This document shows positions 37,937-48,794 of a stretch of 64,000 bases of DNA, one piece after another. A program made the translations under genes and the position numbers. Where the stretch lies: assembly GCA_016125555.1 (NCBI GenBank), contig WGLN01000006.1, positions 89,644 to 153,643 on the forward strand. Direction: 5' to 3'. Position 1 is the first letter of the stretch, and each line of letters opens with the position of its first letter. The DNA is from Porphyrobacter sp. (GTDB lineage Bacteria > Pseudomonadota > Alphaproteobacteria > Sphingomonadales > Sphingomonadaceae). Under the pieces are notes generated by a model, which was not told the origin of the DNA, did no database searches, and worked only from the letters and a program-made list of their open reading frames with translations.

Positions 37937-39469
37937 ATGACCATGAGGACCCTCGCGCGCCGCGCGCTCGCCGCCCTTCTCGCAACCACGGCCGTCACCG
38001 GCTTCGCCCAAGAAGCGTCGCCGCCGGCAAATCCGGCCGATCCCGAAGCGGCGGGCGAAGTGCTGGCGGTGGAGGACTACATCCTGCGCATCCAGGCGCT
38101 CGACGACAGCGGGCCGCACCTCAACGCGGTGATCGACTATGATCGTGCTGCCGCGGCGACCGCGCGTCGGCAGGCGAGCGTGGGACCGCTGCACGGGCGC
38201 ACCGTGCTGGTGAAGGACAATATCGAGACCCGCGAATTTCCGACGACCGCGGGCAGCCTTGCCCTCAAGGACAACGCGACCGGCCGCGATGCGCCGCTGA
38301 TTGCCGCGTTGCGGGCCGGCGGCGGCGTGGTGCTGGGCAAGACCAACCTCAGCGAATGGGCCAATATCCGCTCCGACAATTCGACCAGCGGGTGGAGCGC
38401 GGTGGGCGGGCTCACCCGCAACCCTTACGCGATCGACCGCAATTCCTGCGGTTCTTCCTCCGGCAGCGGCGCGGCGGTCGCGGCGGGCTTCGCCTGGGCC
38501 GCGATCGGCACCGAGACCAACGGATCGATCACCTGCCCGGCGAGCATCAACGGCATCGTCGGCTTCAAGCCGAGCGTGGGGATCGTCAGCCGCACCCATG
38601 TGGTGCCGATCTCCTCGACGCAGGACACCGCCGGGCCGATGGCGCGCAACGTCCACGATGCCGCGCTGCTGCTCACCGCCATCGCCGGCGCCGATCCGGC
38701 CGACCCGGCAACGCTGGAGGCGAAGCGGGTCGCCGATTACACGCAGGGGCTCGATGACTACTCGCTCAAGGGCGTGCGCATCGGGGTGCTGCGCAGCGCG
38801 GTCGGACAGCGCGGGGACGTGAAGGCGCTGTTCGACGCCGCGCTTGCGGACCTGACACGCGCCGGTGCGGTCCTGGTCGACATCGACTATCAGGCGCCCG
38901 GCGAGATGTGGCAGGCCTCGCTGCCGGTGCTGCTCTACGAACTGCGGGTGGAAATGGACAAGTACCTGTCCGGCCGCCCGGTCGAAGGCGGCCCGCGCAG
39001 CCTCGCCGATCTTGTCGCCTTCAACAAGGCGCATGCCGACGAGGAGATGCGCTGGTTCGGGCAGGAGCTGTTCGAACAAGCGCTCGAGACCACCGATGCC
39101 GATGCCTATGCCAAGAACGTCGCCACCTTGCGCCGCCTGACCCGCGCCGAGGGCATCGACAAGCTCCTGGCCGACAACAAGGTCGCCTTCCTCGTCGCGC
39201 CCACGCAGGGTCCGGCATGGACCACCGATCTCGTCAACGGCGACAATTTCGGCGGCCGCATCGGCGCGGGCTATCTGGCCGCCATCGCGGGCTATCCGCA
39301 CCTGACCGTGCCGATGGGCGCGGTCGAGGGGCTGCCGATCGGCCTCAGCATCATGGGCGGCCAATGGCAGGACCACGCGGTGCTGAAGGCGGGCGCCGCA
39401 TATGAAAGGGCGCGGACAGCCGTGCTGCCCGCGCCCCGGTTCCGTCCCTGGCGTCCGGCGGAGCGTTAA
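37937..39469 (+). CDS. Secreted amidase (amidase signature family)
   Basis: 510 residues with a signal peptide (about 1-22, RRALAALLATTAVTGFA). The Ser-Ser-Lys triad fits Lys in VLVKDNIETRE, Ser in SCGSSSGSG and the catalytic Ser in TNGSITCPASINGIVG. Unlike GatA it is exported, so it is not the tRNA enzyme. Substrate unknown; amidase-signature hydrolases act on diverse amides, including peptide amides. The ATG at 37937 is chosen as the first before the signal peptide; the ATG at 37943 is close behind. Confidence 0.88.
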   Translation: MTMRTLARRALAALLATTAVTGFAQEASPPANPADPEAAGEVLAVEDYILRIQALDDSGPHLNAVIDYDRAAAATARRQASVGPLHGRTVLVKDNIETREFPTTAGSLALKDNATGRDAPLIAALRAGGGVVLGKTNLSEWANIRSDNSTSGWSAVGGLTRNPYAIDRNSCGSSSGSGAAVAAGFAWAAIGTETNGSITCPASINGIVGFKPSVGIVSRTHVVPISSTQDTAGPMARNVHDAALLLTAIAGADPADPATLEAKRVADYTQGLDDYSLKGVRIGVLRSAVGQRGDVKALFDAALADLTRAGAVLVDIDYQAPGEMWQASLPVLLYELRVEMDKYLSGRPVEGGPRSLADLVAFNKAHADEEMRWFGQELFEQALETTDADAYAKNVATLRRLTRAEGIDKLLADNKVAFLVAPTQGPAWTTDLVNGDNFGGRIGAGYLAAIAGYPHLTVPMGAVEGLPIGLSIMGGQWQDHAVLKAGAAYERARTAVLPAPRFRPWRPAER

Positions 39470-39489
39470 GCCGCTCCGCCCGCGCCGGA

Positions 39490-41106
<1,617 letters not shown>

Positions 41107-41170
41107 AAGAACTGGTCTGGAGCCTTCTCGACTGGATATTCCGTGGGTACGGACCCGCTATGCGGCGAAT

Positions 41171-41255
41171 TGGTGCGGGCGAAGGGACTCGAACCCCCAC
41201 ATCTTGCGATACCAGAACCTAAATCTGGCGCGTCTACCAATTTCGCCACGCCCGC
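41171..41255 (-). tRNA. tRNA-Leu (anticodon TAG)
   Basis: 85-nt class II tRNA with encoded CCA. The acceptor GCGGGCG pairs with CGCCCGC, the D-arm is GCGAAATTGGTAGACGC, the anticodon stem CCAGA/TCTGG encloses TTTAGGT with anticodon TAG, the variable arm is short for tRNA-Leu, and the T-arm GGGGGTTCGAGTCCC is standard. It reads CUA and other CUN codons. Confidence 0.96.
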
Positions 41256-41385
41256 ATGCCCGAACGAAGCCGCGCGGGAAGCAATGCCCCCCGCGCGTAT
41301 CAGCCGCCGCCCTTATCCCCCCCAAGCCAAAAGGGCAAGCGCAACACGCTTGTCGTGCGGGCAAAGCGCCATTATGGGCGCGGCG

Positions 41386-41694
41386 ATGAGCGACAGCACC
41401 CCCGATACTCCGCCCGCCTCCGCCGGCGCCGACATTCCGCCCGATCACCTGTCGGTCAATCCGCGCAGCCCCCATTTCGACGCGGAAAAGCTCCAGCGCG
41501 GTATCGGCATCCGGTTCAAGGACCGGGTGCGCACCGATGTCGAGGAATACTCGATCTCCGAAGGCTGGGTGCGCGTGCAGGCGGGCAAGACCGTGGATCG
41601 CAAGGGCCAGCCGCTCACCATCAAGCTCAACGGCCCGGTCGAAGCCTGGTACGAGGACCTCGGCGAGAACCCGCCGGTCGCCCGCAAGGACTGA
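41386..41694 (+). CDS. DUF3297 family protein
   Basis: 102 residues. The conserved block HFDAEKLQRGIGIRFKDRVR followed by VEEYSISEGWVRV and the ending VEAWYED define DUF3297, a small family found mainly in proteobacteria. A disordered Pro/Ala-rich N-terminus of about 20 residues precedes it. Function unknown. The ATG at 41386 and one at 41374 are both in frame and neither has a clear ribosome site. Confidence 0.82.
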   Translation: MSDSTPDTPPASAGADIPPDHLSVNPRSPHFDAEKLQRGIGIRFKDRVRTDVEEYSISEGWVRVQAGKTVDRKGQPLTIKLNGPVEAWYEDLGENPPVARKD

Positions 41695-41745
41695 CCCCGC
41701 CCCCACGCTTGCCAAAGCGCGCGTTTGCGCCCACTTGGCGCTCCT

Positions 41746-43158
41746 ATGTCCCCGCCCCGCAAACCCGAGGTCGTCATCATCGGCCGCCCCAACGTGGGCA
41801 AGTCCACGCTGTTCAACCGGCTGGTGGGCAAGAAGCTCGCGCTGGTCGACGATCAGCCGGGGGTGACGCGCGACCGCCGCATGGGCGAAGCGGTGATCGC
41901 GGGGCTCCACTTCACCATCGTCGACACCGCCGGGTGGGAGGACGAGGACGAGCTCTCGCTCCCCGGGCGGATGAGGAAGCAGACCGAGGCGAGCCTTGCC
42001 GGCGCGGACGCGGCGCTGTTCGTGGTCGACGCGCGCGCCGGGCTGACGCCGCTCGACGAGGAAATCGCCCGCTACCTGCGCGAACAGGACGTGCCGGTGG
42101 TGGTCGTCGCCAACAAGGCGGAAGGCAACGCCGGGGAGAGCGGGGCGCTCGAAGCTTATGCGCTCGGCCTCGGCGAACCGCTCGCCATGTCGGCCGAGCA
42201 CGGCGAGGGCATCGCCGACCTGTTCGGCGGGCTGTGGCCGATCATCGGCGCCAAGGCCGAGGCATGGGAAGAGGCCGAGGACGCCGCGCGCGCCGAGGCC
42301 GAGGCCATGGACGAGGAGGACCGCCCCCAAGGTCCGCTCAAGCTCGCCATCGTCGGGCGGCCCAACGCCGGCAAGTCCACCCTCATCAACCGCCTGCTCG
42401 GCGAGGACCGGCTGCTGACCGGCCCTGAGGCCGGCATCACCCGCGATTCGATCGCGATCGACTGGGAATGGACCGACCCCCGCTTGGGCGAGACCCGCGA
42501 AATCCGCCTGATCGACACCGCAGGCATGCGCAAGAAGCGCAATGTCACCGAGAAGCTCGAAAAGCTCTCGGTCGCCGATGCGCGGCGCGCCGTGGACTTT
42601 GCCGAGGTCGTGGTGCTGCTGCTCGACGCGACGCAGGGCCTCGAACACCAGGACCTCAAGATCGCTTCGCTGGTGCTCGAAGAGGGCCGCGCGCTGATGA
42701 TCGCGATCAACAAGTGGGACGTGGCGGAAGACGCGAGCAAGCTGTTCAACGGCATCCGCGGCGCATTGGACGAAGGGCTGGCGCAGGTGCGCGGCCTGCC
42801 GCTGTTCGCCGTAAGCGCGAAGACCGGCAAGGGATTGGACCAGATGCTTGGTGCCGCCTTCGAACTGCGCGAGGCGTGGTCGAAGCGCGTCCCAACCTCG
42901 GCGCTCAATCGCTGGTTCGACGACGCGCTGGAGGCCAACCCGCCGCCTGCCCCCGGCGGCAAGCGGATCAAGCTGCGCTACATCACCCAGGCCGGGACGC
43001 GCCCGCCGCGCTTCGTGATCTTCGGCTCGCGATTGGACCTCCTGCCCAAGAGCTACGAACGCTATCTCGTCAACGGAATCCGCGCCAAGCTCGGCTTTGA
43101 CGCGGTGCCGGTGCGGGTGACGCTCAAGGCCCCGAAGAACCCCTACGCAAAGGACTGA
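41746..43158 (+). CDS. der: Ribosome biogenesis GTPase Der (EngA)
   Basis: 470 residues with two GTPase domains in tandem, GRPNVGKST near the N-terminus and GRPNAGKST near residue 205, and a C-terminal KH-like domain ending KAPKNPY. G3 motifs DTAGWED and DTAGMRKK are present. The double G domain is unique to Der, which acts in 50S assembly. The linker between the domains is acidic (EEAEDAARAEAEAMDEEDR). The ATG at 41746 is taken over an upstream TTG. Confidence 0.95.
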   Translation: MSPPRKPEVVIIGRPNVGKSTLFNRLVGKKLALVDDQPGVTRDRRMGEAVIAGLHFTIVDTAGWEDEDELSLPGRMRKQTEASLAGADAALFVVDARAGLTPLDEEIARYLREQDVPVVVVANKAEGNAGESGALEAYALGLGEPLAMSAEHGEGIADLFGGLWPIIGAKAEAWEEAEDAARAEAEAMDEEDRPQGPLKLAIVGRPNAGKSTLINRLLGEDRLLTGPEAGITRDSIAIDWEWTDPRLGETREIRLIDTAGMRKKRNVTEKLEKLSVADARRAVDFAEVVVLLLDATQGLEHQDLKIASLVLEEGRALMIAINKWDVAEDASKLFNGIRGALDEGLAQVRGLPLFAVSAKTGKGLDQMLGAAFELREAWSKRVPTSALNRWFDDALEANPPPAPGGKRIKLRYITQAGTRPPRFVIFGSRLDLLPKSYERYLVNGIRAKLGFDAVPVRVTLKAPKNPYAKD

Positions 43159-43163
43159 AGGCG

Positions 43164-43742
43164 TTGATCGAGGACCGCACGACCTTGCCGATCATCCTCG
43201 GGATCTTGCTGGCCGCAACCATGTTCCTCGCGGGACGGTTCCAGCGCCGTCGCGTGAGCAGCGCACCCGAGCCGGATCTCGACCGCGGCCGCATCCTCGT
43301 GACCGGCTGGAGTGCTGCCGAGACCAAGTCCATCCTCGCCGACTTCGCCAGACTCTACACGCTTCCGTCGGATATCTTCGCGCTCGCAGCCCCCACAGGC
43401 GAGCCGCAGCGGATCACCTGGAATCAGCCGATTGCCAGCGATATCGCGTTCTACCTCGTCAACTATCTCCACTACCCCATGGACATGGCGCTCGCGGGGA
43501 GAAAGCCCGAAGTTGTCGCGGTCATCGCCGTGCCTTCGGGAATCGCGCCCGGAAAGGTGCCCGCGGGCACGCTCGCCAAGGTGTTCGTCCCGGTTGGCGA
43601 CACCGAGCATGACCTCGTTCACGCGCTGAGCGAGGCGGGTCGCGCATTCAGGATCAGCTTCACCCGCCTCAAGTGGGAGCCCGTCGCGGACGCGCGCGCC
43701 CCCGCGCTCGCCGGACAGGTCGCTTTCGCACTGGAGGGATGA
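43164..43742 (+). CDS. Uncharacterised single-pass membrane protein
   Basis: 192 residues. An N-terminal helix (about 8-24, LPIILGILLAATMFLAG) is followed by a globular domain I do not recognise. GWSAAETKSILADFARLY, then SDIAFYLVNYLHYPMDM and FVPVGDTEHDLVHALSEAG, are the best conserved-looking stretches. The start is TTG at 43164 with GAAGG close upstream. It sits 5 bp after der and overlaps the DUF2721 gene by 4 bp, so the three form one run. Confidence 0.7.
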   Translation: MIEDRTTLPIILGILLAATMFLAGRFQRRRVSSAPEPDLDRGRILVTGWSAAETKSILADFARLYTLPSDIFALAAPTGEPQRITWNQPIASDIAFYLVNYLHYPMDMALAGRKPEVVAVIAVPSGIAPGKVPAGTLAKVFVPVGDTEHDLVHALSEAGRAFRISFTRLKWEPVADARAPALAGQVAFALEG

Positions 43743-44230
43743 TGCTCCCCGATTTTCTCGCCGCCGCCGCCGCGCAGGCGCCCTTCGGGCTCGAGATCAT
43801 CGAGCGCACCGCCTCGACCCCGCGGGTGCAGCAGGTGGTGCAGCTGAGTCTCGCACCGGCCTTCCTGCTCTCGGGCATCGGGGCGATCATGAACGTCATC
43901 ATGAGCCGCATGATCTGGATCGCCAAGCGGATCGAGACCATCGAGGACAAGATGGAGGAGCACCGCACCCCGCGCCAGACCCGCGAGCTCGGCTGGCTGA
44001 TGCGGCGGCGCAAGCTGATGCAGGGGGCGATCATGTTTTCCAGCGCCGCGGCGGTGATCATCAGCCTCGTCATCGGGCTGCTGTTCGTCGCGGCCTACAT
44101 CACCGCGCAGATCGGCACCCTGATCGCGCTCCTGTGGGTGCTGACGATGGCGCTGCTGGTGACGGGCCTTGCCTTCTTCCTGCGCGAGACGCGGCTGGCG
44201 GCACGCGGCGCACGGGCGGAGGAGGACTGA
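43739..44230 (+). CDS. DUF2721 family membrane protein
   Basis: 163 residues with three predicted helices: about 39-55 (QLSLAPAFLLSGIGAIM), 104-126 and 132-152. The block APAFLLSGIGAIMNVIMSRM followed by a charged segment (RIETIEDKMEEHRTPRQ) is typical of DUF2721. Function unknown. It overlaps the preceding gene by 4 bp at ATGATG, so the start could be 43739 or 43742. Confidence 0.82.
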   Translation: MMLPDFLAAAAAQAPFGLEIIERTASTPRVQQVVQLSLAPAFLLSGIGAIMNVIMSRMIWIAKRIETIEDKMEEHRTPRQTRELGWLMRRRKLMQGAIMFSSAAAVIISLVIGLLFVAAYITAQIGTLIALLWVLTMALLVTGLAFFLRETRLAARGARAEED

Positions 44231-44246
44231 GCCTTCCGCTATCCGC

Positions 44247-44290
44247 AAAAAAAAGGGGGCGGCGCCTCGCCTGGCCCCGCCCCCTTTTTT
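44247..44290. terminator. Bidirectional terminator between DUF2721 and bfr
   Basis: GGGGGCGG pairs with CCGCCCCC; an A8 run precedes the stem and a T6 run follows it, so it works as a U-tract terminator for both converging genes. Confidence 0.9.
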
Positions 44291-44330
44291 CGGTTCGACA
44301 GGCCGCACGCGCGGCGGTGCCGGATTTCGC

Positions 44331-44813
44331 TCAGCTGTCGCCCGCGGGCGCGCTCTGCAGCTGGCAGTAGTTCTGCAGCCCCATGCGCTCGATCAGCTCG
44401 AACTGGGTTTCGAGGAAGTCGACGTGCTCCTCCTCGTTCTTGAGGATATAGGCGAACAGCTCGCGGCTCACATAGTCGCGCACCTTCTCGCAATATTCGA
44501 TCGCGTCGCGCAGCAGCGGGATCGCCTCGTGCTCGAGCGCGAGGTCGGCCTTCAGCACCTCCTCGACGTTCTCGCCGACCTTGAGCTTGTGGATCGCCTG
44601 GAAATTGGGCAGCGCCTCGAGGAACAGGATGCGCTCGGCCAGCTTGTCGGCGTGCTCCATTTCCTCGATCGATTCGTGGCGCTCGTAGGCGGCCAGCTTC
44701 TTCATGCCCCAGTTGTCGAGCACGCGGTAATGCAGCCAGTACTGGTTGATCGCGGTCAGCTCGTTGGTGAGCGCCGCGTTCAGGAATTCGATGACCTTGG
44801 GATCGCCCTTCAT
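44331..44813 (-). CDS. bfr: Bacterioferritin
   Basis: 160-residue four-helix iron storage protein. Ferroxidase ligands fit Glu18 (TNELTAINQY), Glu51 and His54 (EMEHADKLAE), and later helix residues in LEHEAIPLLRDAI; the methionine in that second helix is the likely haem ligand, which marks Bfr rather than ferritin. AAGGAGA lies upstream of the ATG at 44813. It follows bfd on the same strand with 150 bp between, and shares a bidirectional terminator with the DUF2721 gene. Confidence 0.94.
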   Translation of the reverse strand: MKGDPKVIEFLNAALTNELTAINQYWLHYRVLDNWGMKKLAAYERHESIEEMEHADKLAERILFLEALPNFQAIHKLKVGENVEEVLKADLALEHEAIPLLRDAIEYCEKVRDYVSRELFAYILKNEEEHVDFLETQFELIERMGLQNYCQLQSAPAGDS

Positions 44814-44930
44814 GGCGGATCTCCTTCTTGCAATGCACCCCGGCGCCGATGCGCCATAGCCGCCTAGATAGAACGCGCGCCCCGCGGTCCGCAAGAGGAT
44901 GACGAGGAATTGTGCAGACGAATCAGCGGC

Positions 44931-44947
44931 TTGCGAGCGGTTCGCAA
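44931..44947. promoter_or_regulatory. Palindrome between bfd and bfr
   Basis: TTGCGA, five bases, TCGCAA: a perfect inverted repeat 118 bp upstream of the bfr start. It shares TGCGA half-sites with the Fur-like site before bfd, so it may be a second iron-responsive site. No proof from sequence alone. Confidence 0.35.
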
Positions 44948-44963
44948 TCGCGCTTCGCCCCGC

Positions 44964-45155
44964 TTATACTGCGAGTGCCTCGCACGAGGCCGCGGCGCGT
45001 TCAGCGTCGATGATTTCCTGCGCCTCCTCAAGGCATTGTCCGCAGTTGGGGCGCTTGCCGAGGCAGGCATAGGTCGCCTCGGCATCGCCGTCGCAGGTCA
45101 GCGCGGCCTTGCGCAGATCGGTTTCGCGGATCGCGTTGCAGATACAGATGTACAT
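44964..45155 (-). CDS. bfd: Bacterioferritin-associated ferredoxin
   Basis: 63 residues with a BFD-type [2Fe-2S] site: CIC near the N-terminus (MYICICNAIRE) and CGQC at NCGQCLEEAQEII. It reduces ferric iron stored in Bfr so that it can be released. The start is the family-typical MYICICN at 45155, with only a poor ribosome site nearby. It precedes bfr on the same strand, a common pairing, and has a Fur-like site upstream. Confidence 0.92.
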   Translation of the reverse strand: MYICICNAIRETDLRKAALTCDGDAEATYACLGKRPNCGQCLEEAQEIIDAERAAASCEALAV

Positions 45156-45200
45156 GGCCGCTCGAATCACTCCTGCGAAGCGTTTGCAGAAGCGAACGTA

Positions 45201-45215
45201 TGCGAACAATTCTCA
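45201..45215 (-). promoter_or_regulatory. Putative Fur-type iron box upstream of bfd
   Basis: Minus strand TGAGAATTGTTCGCA reads as a 7-1-7 inverted repeat with five of seven matches, like alphaproteobacterial Fur sites. It is 46 bp before the bfd start. TTGTTA and TACGTT could be the -35 and -10 flanking it, so binding would block transcription; that reading is tentative. Confidence 0.45.
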
Positions 45216-45360
45216 ATAACAAGGAGGATTTTCTGTCCGCACGCCGTCCGGCGTGCGAAATCCTCGCTCATGCGCCCTGCTGGCGCGTCGCTGCGGGCGG
45301 CCGGTCGGCCTTGCGGCCTGTCCTGCGGCAGGCCGGTTAACCGCCACGCGCCGGTGTCGG

Positions 45361-46662
45361 TTACTTCCTCAGCGGGAATAGCTGCCGATAGGTCAGGCAC
45401 CGCCACAACCATTCGAGCGGTCCGTAGCGGTAGCGGTCGAGCCAGGGCTTGGACCACGCCAGCATCGCCGCCCATGCCAGCACCATGACAAGGTAGAGCT
45501 GCGGGCGGTTCAGCTGTCCGAACAGCCCCAAGGCCCAGCCCTGAAAGACCAGCATCATCACGATCGAGGTGCCGAGATAATTGGTGAAGGCCGCCCGCCC
45601 GGCCGCACGCACCCGATCGCCCAGCCAACCCGTCGCCAGCGGCGCGTAGACCACCAGCAGCGCCGCCATCCCCAGAACCATCGCCAGCCGCGGCAGCGGG
45701 CTCCAGCCGATGAAGGCGGTGAGCGTGCCGTAATAGCTGAAACCGCCCTCGCGGATCACCAGACCGATCGCGAGATGCGCGAGCCCGCCCGTCACCAGCC
45801 CGATCCAGCCCCACCGCAGCAGCGTGGCGCGCGCGACGCCGCCGCTGAAGAAGCCGATGCGTAACAGCGCCATGCCGAACAGCATCATCGGCAGGGTCTC
45901 GAAGCCGAGCGACAGCGCGCCCTGGAGCGGTTCGGTCCATCTTTCGGTCAGCCGCTCGCTCACGAGAGCGCCGTAATCCCCCGATGCGAGCGCAGCATTC
46001 TCCGCCGCATCGCGCGCGAGGACCTGCTCCACCATCTCGGCCATTCCGGCGCGGCGGGCGGCGAAATCGGGATTCGATTCGCCGAGCGATGAATCGGACA
46101 CCGCCCACATGCTGCTCAGCAACAACCCGTAGAGCAGGGCGCCCGCGAGGTAGCCTATGAACCCCGCCGCGACCTGCGCCCTTACGCTCCAGCCCATGCA
46201 GGCGAGCGCAACAAGGCCGAACAGCGCGTAGAAGAACAGGATGTCGCCGCGCCACACGAAGAAGAAGTGGGCAAGGCCGAACGCCATCAGGATCACCAGT
46301 CGCCAGGCTTGCAGCGCGCGGGTCGCGCCGCGCGCGCGGGCTTTCTCCACGAACAGCACCATCCCCGCTCCGAACAGCAGCGTGAACAGTCCGCGCATCT
46401 TACCGTCGACGAGGACGAACTGCGCGATCCACAGCCATCCGCCGGGATCTCCGGGATCACCCTTGAAGGCGCCGGGATAGATCGCCGCGTGGAAGGGCTG
46501 ACCGAAGGCGGCGATGTTGGCGGCGAGGATGCCCATCACTGCCAGGCCGCGGATGAAATCGAGCGTCGCGATCCGCTCGCCCTCGGCGACCGGAGAGGCT
46601 CCCGCCCCGCTCTCTTCGCAGGTGTCCTGCACCTGCGGCATGCCTGCTGCCGCGTCGCTCAT
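45361..46662 (-). CDS. DUF418 family integral membrane protein
   Basis: 433 residues with about ten hydrophobic helices. The N-terminal RIATLDFIRGLAVMGILAAN, the internal LFTLLFGAGMVLF and the C-terminal GPLEWLWRCLTYRQLFPLRK all match DUF418, a family related to acyltransferase-3-like membrane proteins. No function is established. It starts at ATG 46662, 64 bp after a SPOR protein gene on the same strand. The 205-bp gap between its stop and bfd holds the Fur-like site and a GC-rich stem. Confidence 0.87.
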   Translation of the reverse strand: MSDAAAGMPQVQDTCEESGAGASPVAEGERIATLDFIRGLAVMGILAANIAAFGQPFHAAIYPGAFKGDPGDPGGWLWIAQFVLVDGKMRGLFTLLFGAGMVLFVEKARARGATRALQAWRLVILMAFGLAHFFFVWRGDILFFYALFGLVALACMGWSVRAQVAAGFIGYLAGALLYGLLLSSMWAVSDSSLGESNPDFAARRAGMAEMVEQVLARDAAENAALASGDYGALVSERLTERWTEPLQGALSLGFETLPMMLFGMALLRIGFFSGGVARATLLRWGWIGLVTGGLAHLAIGLVIREGGFSYYGTLTAFIGWSPLPRLAMVLGMAALLVVYAPLATGWLGDRVRAAGRAAFTNYLGTSIVMMLVFQGWALGLFGQLNRPQLYLVMVLAWAAMLAWSKPWLDRYRYGPLEWLWRCLTYRQLFPLRK

Positions 46663-46726
46663 GGCCGATCCCCCGCCCGCGATGGAGCGGCGAAACTAGC
46701 ACAGCGCGCGCGCTTGGGAAGTGGGC

Positions 46727-47794
46727 TCAGCCCTCTCCCATGGGGAGGCAGGCCTGCCCCTGCGCCTCGAGCCGCTTGCATGCCTGCTGGGCGGCGGTCT
46801 TGCTGGGGAAGCCGGTGGCGAGCAGACGGGTGATCCTGCCGCCGGAGATCAGCACCTTGCGCGTTCCCGCGAGCGCGGGATTGCCCGAAAGGCGCTTCCA
46901 CAGGCGGTCGGCATTGCCCGCGACCCCGAAGGCGCCGAGCTGGACCCGCCACCGGCCCGCGGGCTTCGCCGTGGCAGCGGGAGCAGCGGCGCGGGCGGGC
47001 GCAGGCGCTGCGCGCGCGGGAGCGGAGGCTGCGACCGACACCGCGGCGGGCACGGGGGCCGGTGCGGGAGCCGGAGCGGGTGCTGGTGCGGGCGGCGGGA
47101 CGGGTGCAGGTGCGGGAGAGGCTGCGGGCGTCGTCACGACGGCGTTACGGGGCTGCGCGGCGTTCGCGGGGCTTGTGCCGAGCTCGGCGGCTGCAAGCTC
47201 CGTGCTGCGCTGTTGCGCGGCGTCGGCCTCGATCTGGCGGGCGAGCGATTGCGCCTGTTGACGCTGCACCATCGGGATATACTGATCCATCTGCACCAGC
47301 GCCTCCTGCGCCTGCGGCAGCCCCTGGGCCTGCGCCAGCGTCATCAGCGCGTACGCGCGCACCCAGTCGCGCGGGGCATAGTCGGCGTTGAAGTGCGACA
47401 GGCCCAGCACGTATTCCGCGCGCGGATCGCCGCGTTCGGCGGCGGCGCGGATCAGCGGCATGGCCTTTTCCTGCTCGCCGGCCTGGAACAGCATCAGCCC
47501 GTAATTGTCGGCGGCCCTCACATGGCCGCGCCGCGCCGCCTCTTCATAGAGCTGGCGCGCGCGCGCCGCGTCGGCGGGGACCCCGCGGCCAAGGCGATAG
47601 GCCTGCGCGAGATTGAACAGCGCGTCCGCATCGCCCGCGGCCGCCGGCTCCTGCCATTCGGCCACGGCGCGGGCATAATCGCCCTCGCTCCATGCATCCA
47701 CGCCCGCCTTCACATCGGCGAGCACCGGTGCCGCGGCAGTCGCCAGCAAGCCCGCGACCAGCACGGTCCGTGTCGTTGCGAATTTCCAAGCCAT
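46727..47794 (-). CDS. Periplasmic Sel1-repeat protein with C-terminal SPOR domain
   Basis: 355 residues: signal peptide (about 1-25, TRTVLVAGLLATAAAPVLA), four or so Sel1-like repeats (ALFNLAQAYRLGRGVPAD, AADNYGLMLFQAGE), an Ala/Pro-rich linker of about 60 residues (PAPAPAPAP), and a SPOR domain (RWRVQLGAFGVAGNADRLW) that binds denuded peptidoglycan at the division site. The ATG at 47794 gives the expected signal peptide. It is head-to-head with the orphan parA, and another SPOR protein lies beyond that gene. Confidence 0.85.
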   Translation of the reverse strand: MAWKFATTRTVLVAGLLATAAAPVLADVKAGVDAWSEGDYARAVAEWQEPAAAGDADALFNLAQAYRLGRGVPADAARARQLYEEAARRGHVRAADNYGLMLFQAGEQEKAMPLIRAAAERGDPRAEYVLGLSHFNADYAPRDWVRAYALMTLAQAQGLPQAQEALVQMDQYIPMVQRQQAQSLARQIEADAAQQRSTELAAAELGTSPANAAQPRNAVVTTPAASPAPAPVPPPAPAPAPAPAPAPVPAAVSVAASAPARAAPAPARAAAPAATAKPAGRWRVQLGAFGVAGNADRLWKRLSGNPALAGTRKVLISGGRITRLLATGFPSKTAAQQACKRLEAQGQACLPMGEG

Positions 47795-48031
47795 ATGACG
47801 CCTCGCGTGGGTTCTCGTGCGGTTGCGGTCGCACTTCCTTAAGCACAACAGGGTTAGCAAACCGTTGCATCCGTGCCGGAGGCGTGTCCCGAACGCCGCG
47901 CTATCCGGGGGCGCGGCGGACGATTGCGGCAAAGCGCCGATCTTTTAACCCAAAATTAGGGGTATCCTGCGATCCCCTCCCCATCCAGCCGCTAACCGGG
48001 GTCGCAATGGGGCGGCCCGCAGCGGAAGTTA

Positions 48032-48772
48032 ATGCAGGGGGACCAGGCGTTGCGTGTACTCGCTTTGGCATCGCAGAAAGGCGGATCGGGCAAGACCACC
48101 CTGTCCGGTCATCTGGCCGTCCAGGCCCAGCGCGCCGGCGCCGGTCCGGTCGTGCTCATCGACATCGACCCGCAAGGCTCGCTGGCCGACTGGTGGAACG
48201 AGCGCGAGGCGGAATATCCCGCCTTCGCCCAGACCACCGTGTCGCGCCTCGCCAACGACCTTCAGGTCCTGCGCCAGCAGGGCTTCAAGCTGGCGGTGAT
48301 CGACACTCCGCCGGCGATCACCATGGCGATCCAGTCGGTGATCTCGGTCGCCGAGCTCATCGTCGTGCCGACCCGTCCGAGCCCGCATGACCTGCGCGCC
48401 GTGGGCGCCACGGTCGACCTGTGCGAACGCGCCGGCAAACCCCTGGTGTTTGTCGTCAACGCCGCCACCCCGAAGGCGAAGATCACCTCGGAAGCCGCGG
48501 TCGCGCTCTCGCAGCACGGCACCGTCGCCCCGATCACGCTTCACCACCGCACCGATTTCGCCGCCTCGATGATCGACGGGCGCACGGTGATGGAAGTCGA
48601 CCCCGAGGGCCGCTCGGCCGCCGAGATCGCCGCCCTGTGGCGCTACATCGCCGACCGGCTCGAGAAGAATTTCCGCCGCACCGTGTTCGCCCCCGCCCCG
48701 AACGGCGTCGGCCAGCCGATGGGCGGCGTGCCGCGCCCGGCCGGCGGCTTCGGTCGCCGGGTGGCCCAGTAA
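48032..48772 (+). CDS. ParA-family ATPase (orphan)
   Basis: 246 residues with a deviant Walker A SQKGGSGKTTL, the switch I aspartate in DIDPQGSLADWW and Walker B LAVIDTPPA. No parB follows; instead the next gene encodes an acidic protein with a ribbon-helix-helix-like C-terminus, and a SPOR lipoprotein gene comes after. Such chromosomal ParA orphans position protein clusters or envelope machines rather than DNA. The start may be ATG 48032 or TTG 48050, the latter with AGGGGGA upstream. Confidence 0.88.
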   Translation: MQGDQALRVLALASQKGGSGKTTLSGHLAVQAQRAGAGPVVLIDIDPQGSLADWWNEREAEYPAFAQTTVSRLANDLQVLRQQGFKLAVIDTPPAITMAIQSVISVAELIVVPTRPSPHDLRAVGATVDLCERAGKPLVFVVNAATPKAKITSEAAVALSQHGTVAPITLHHRTDFAASMIDGRTVMEVDPEGRSAAEIAALWRYIADRLEKNFRRTVFAPAPNGVGQPMGGVPRPAGGFGRRVAQ

Positions 48773-48794
48773 GCGCGACGAGGGAACAAGGGCG

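Noticed and set aside
35937..37940. Long plus-strand open frame across clpX and clpP
   Set aside because: It is the antisense shadow of two well-conserved genes; its translation has shadow-type composition and no domain.
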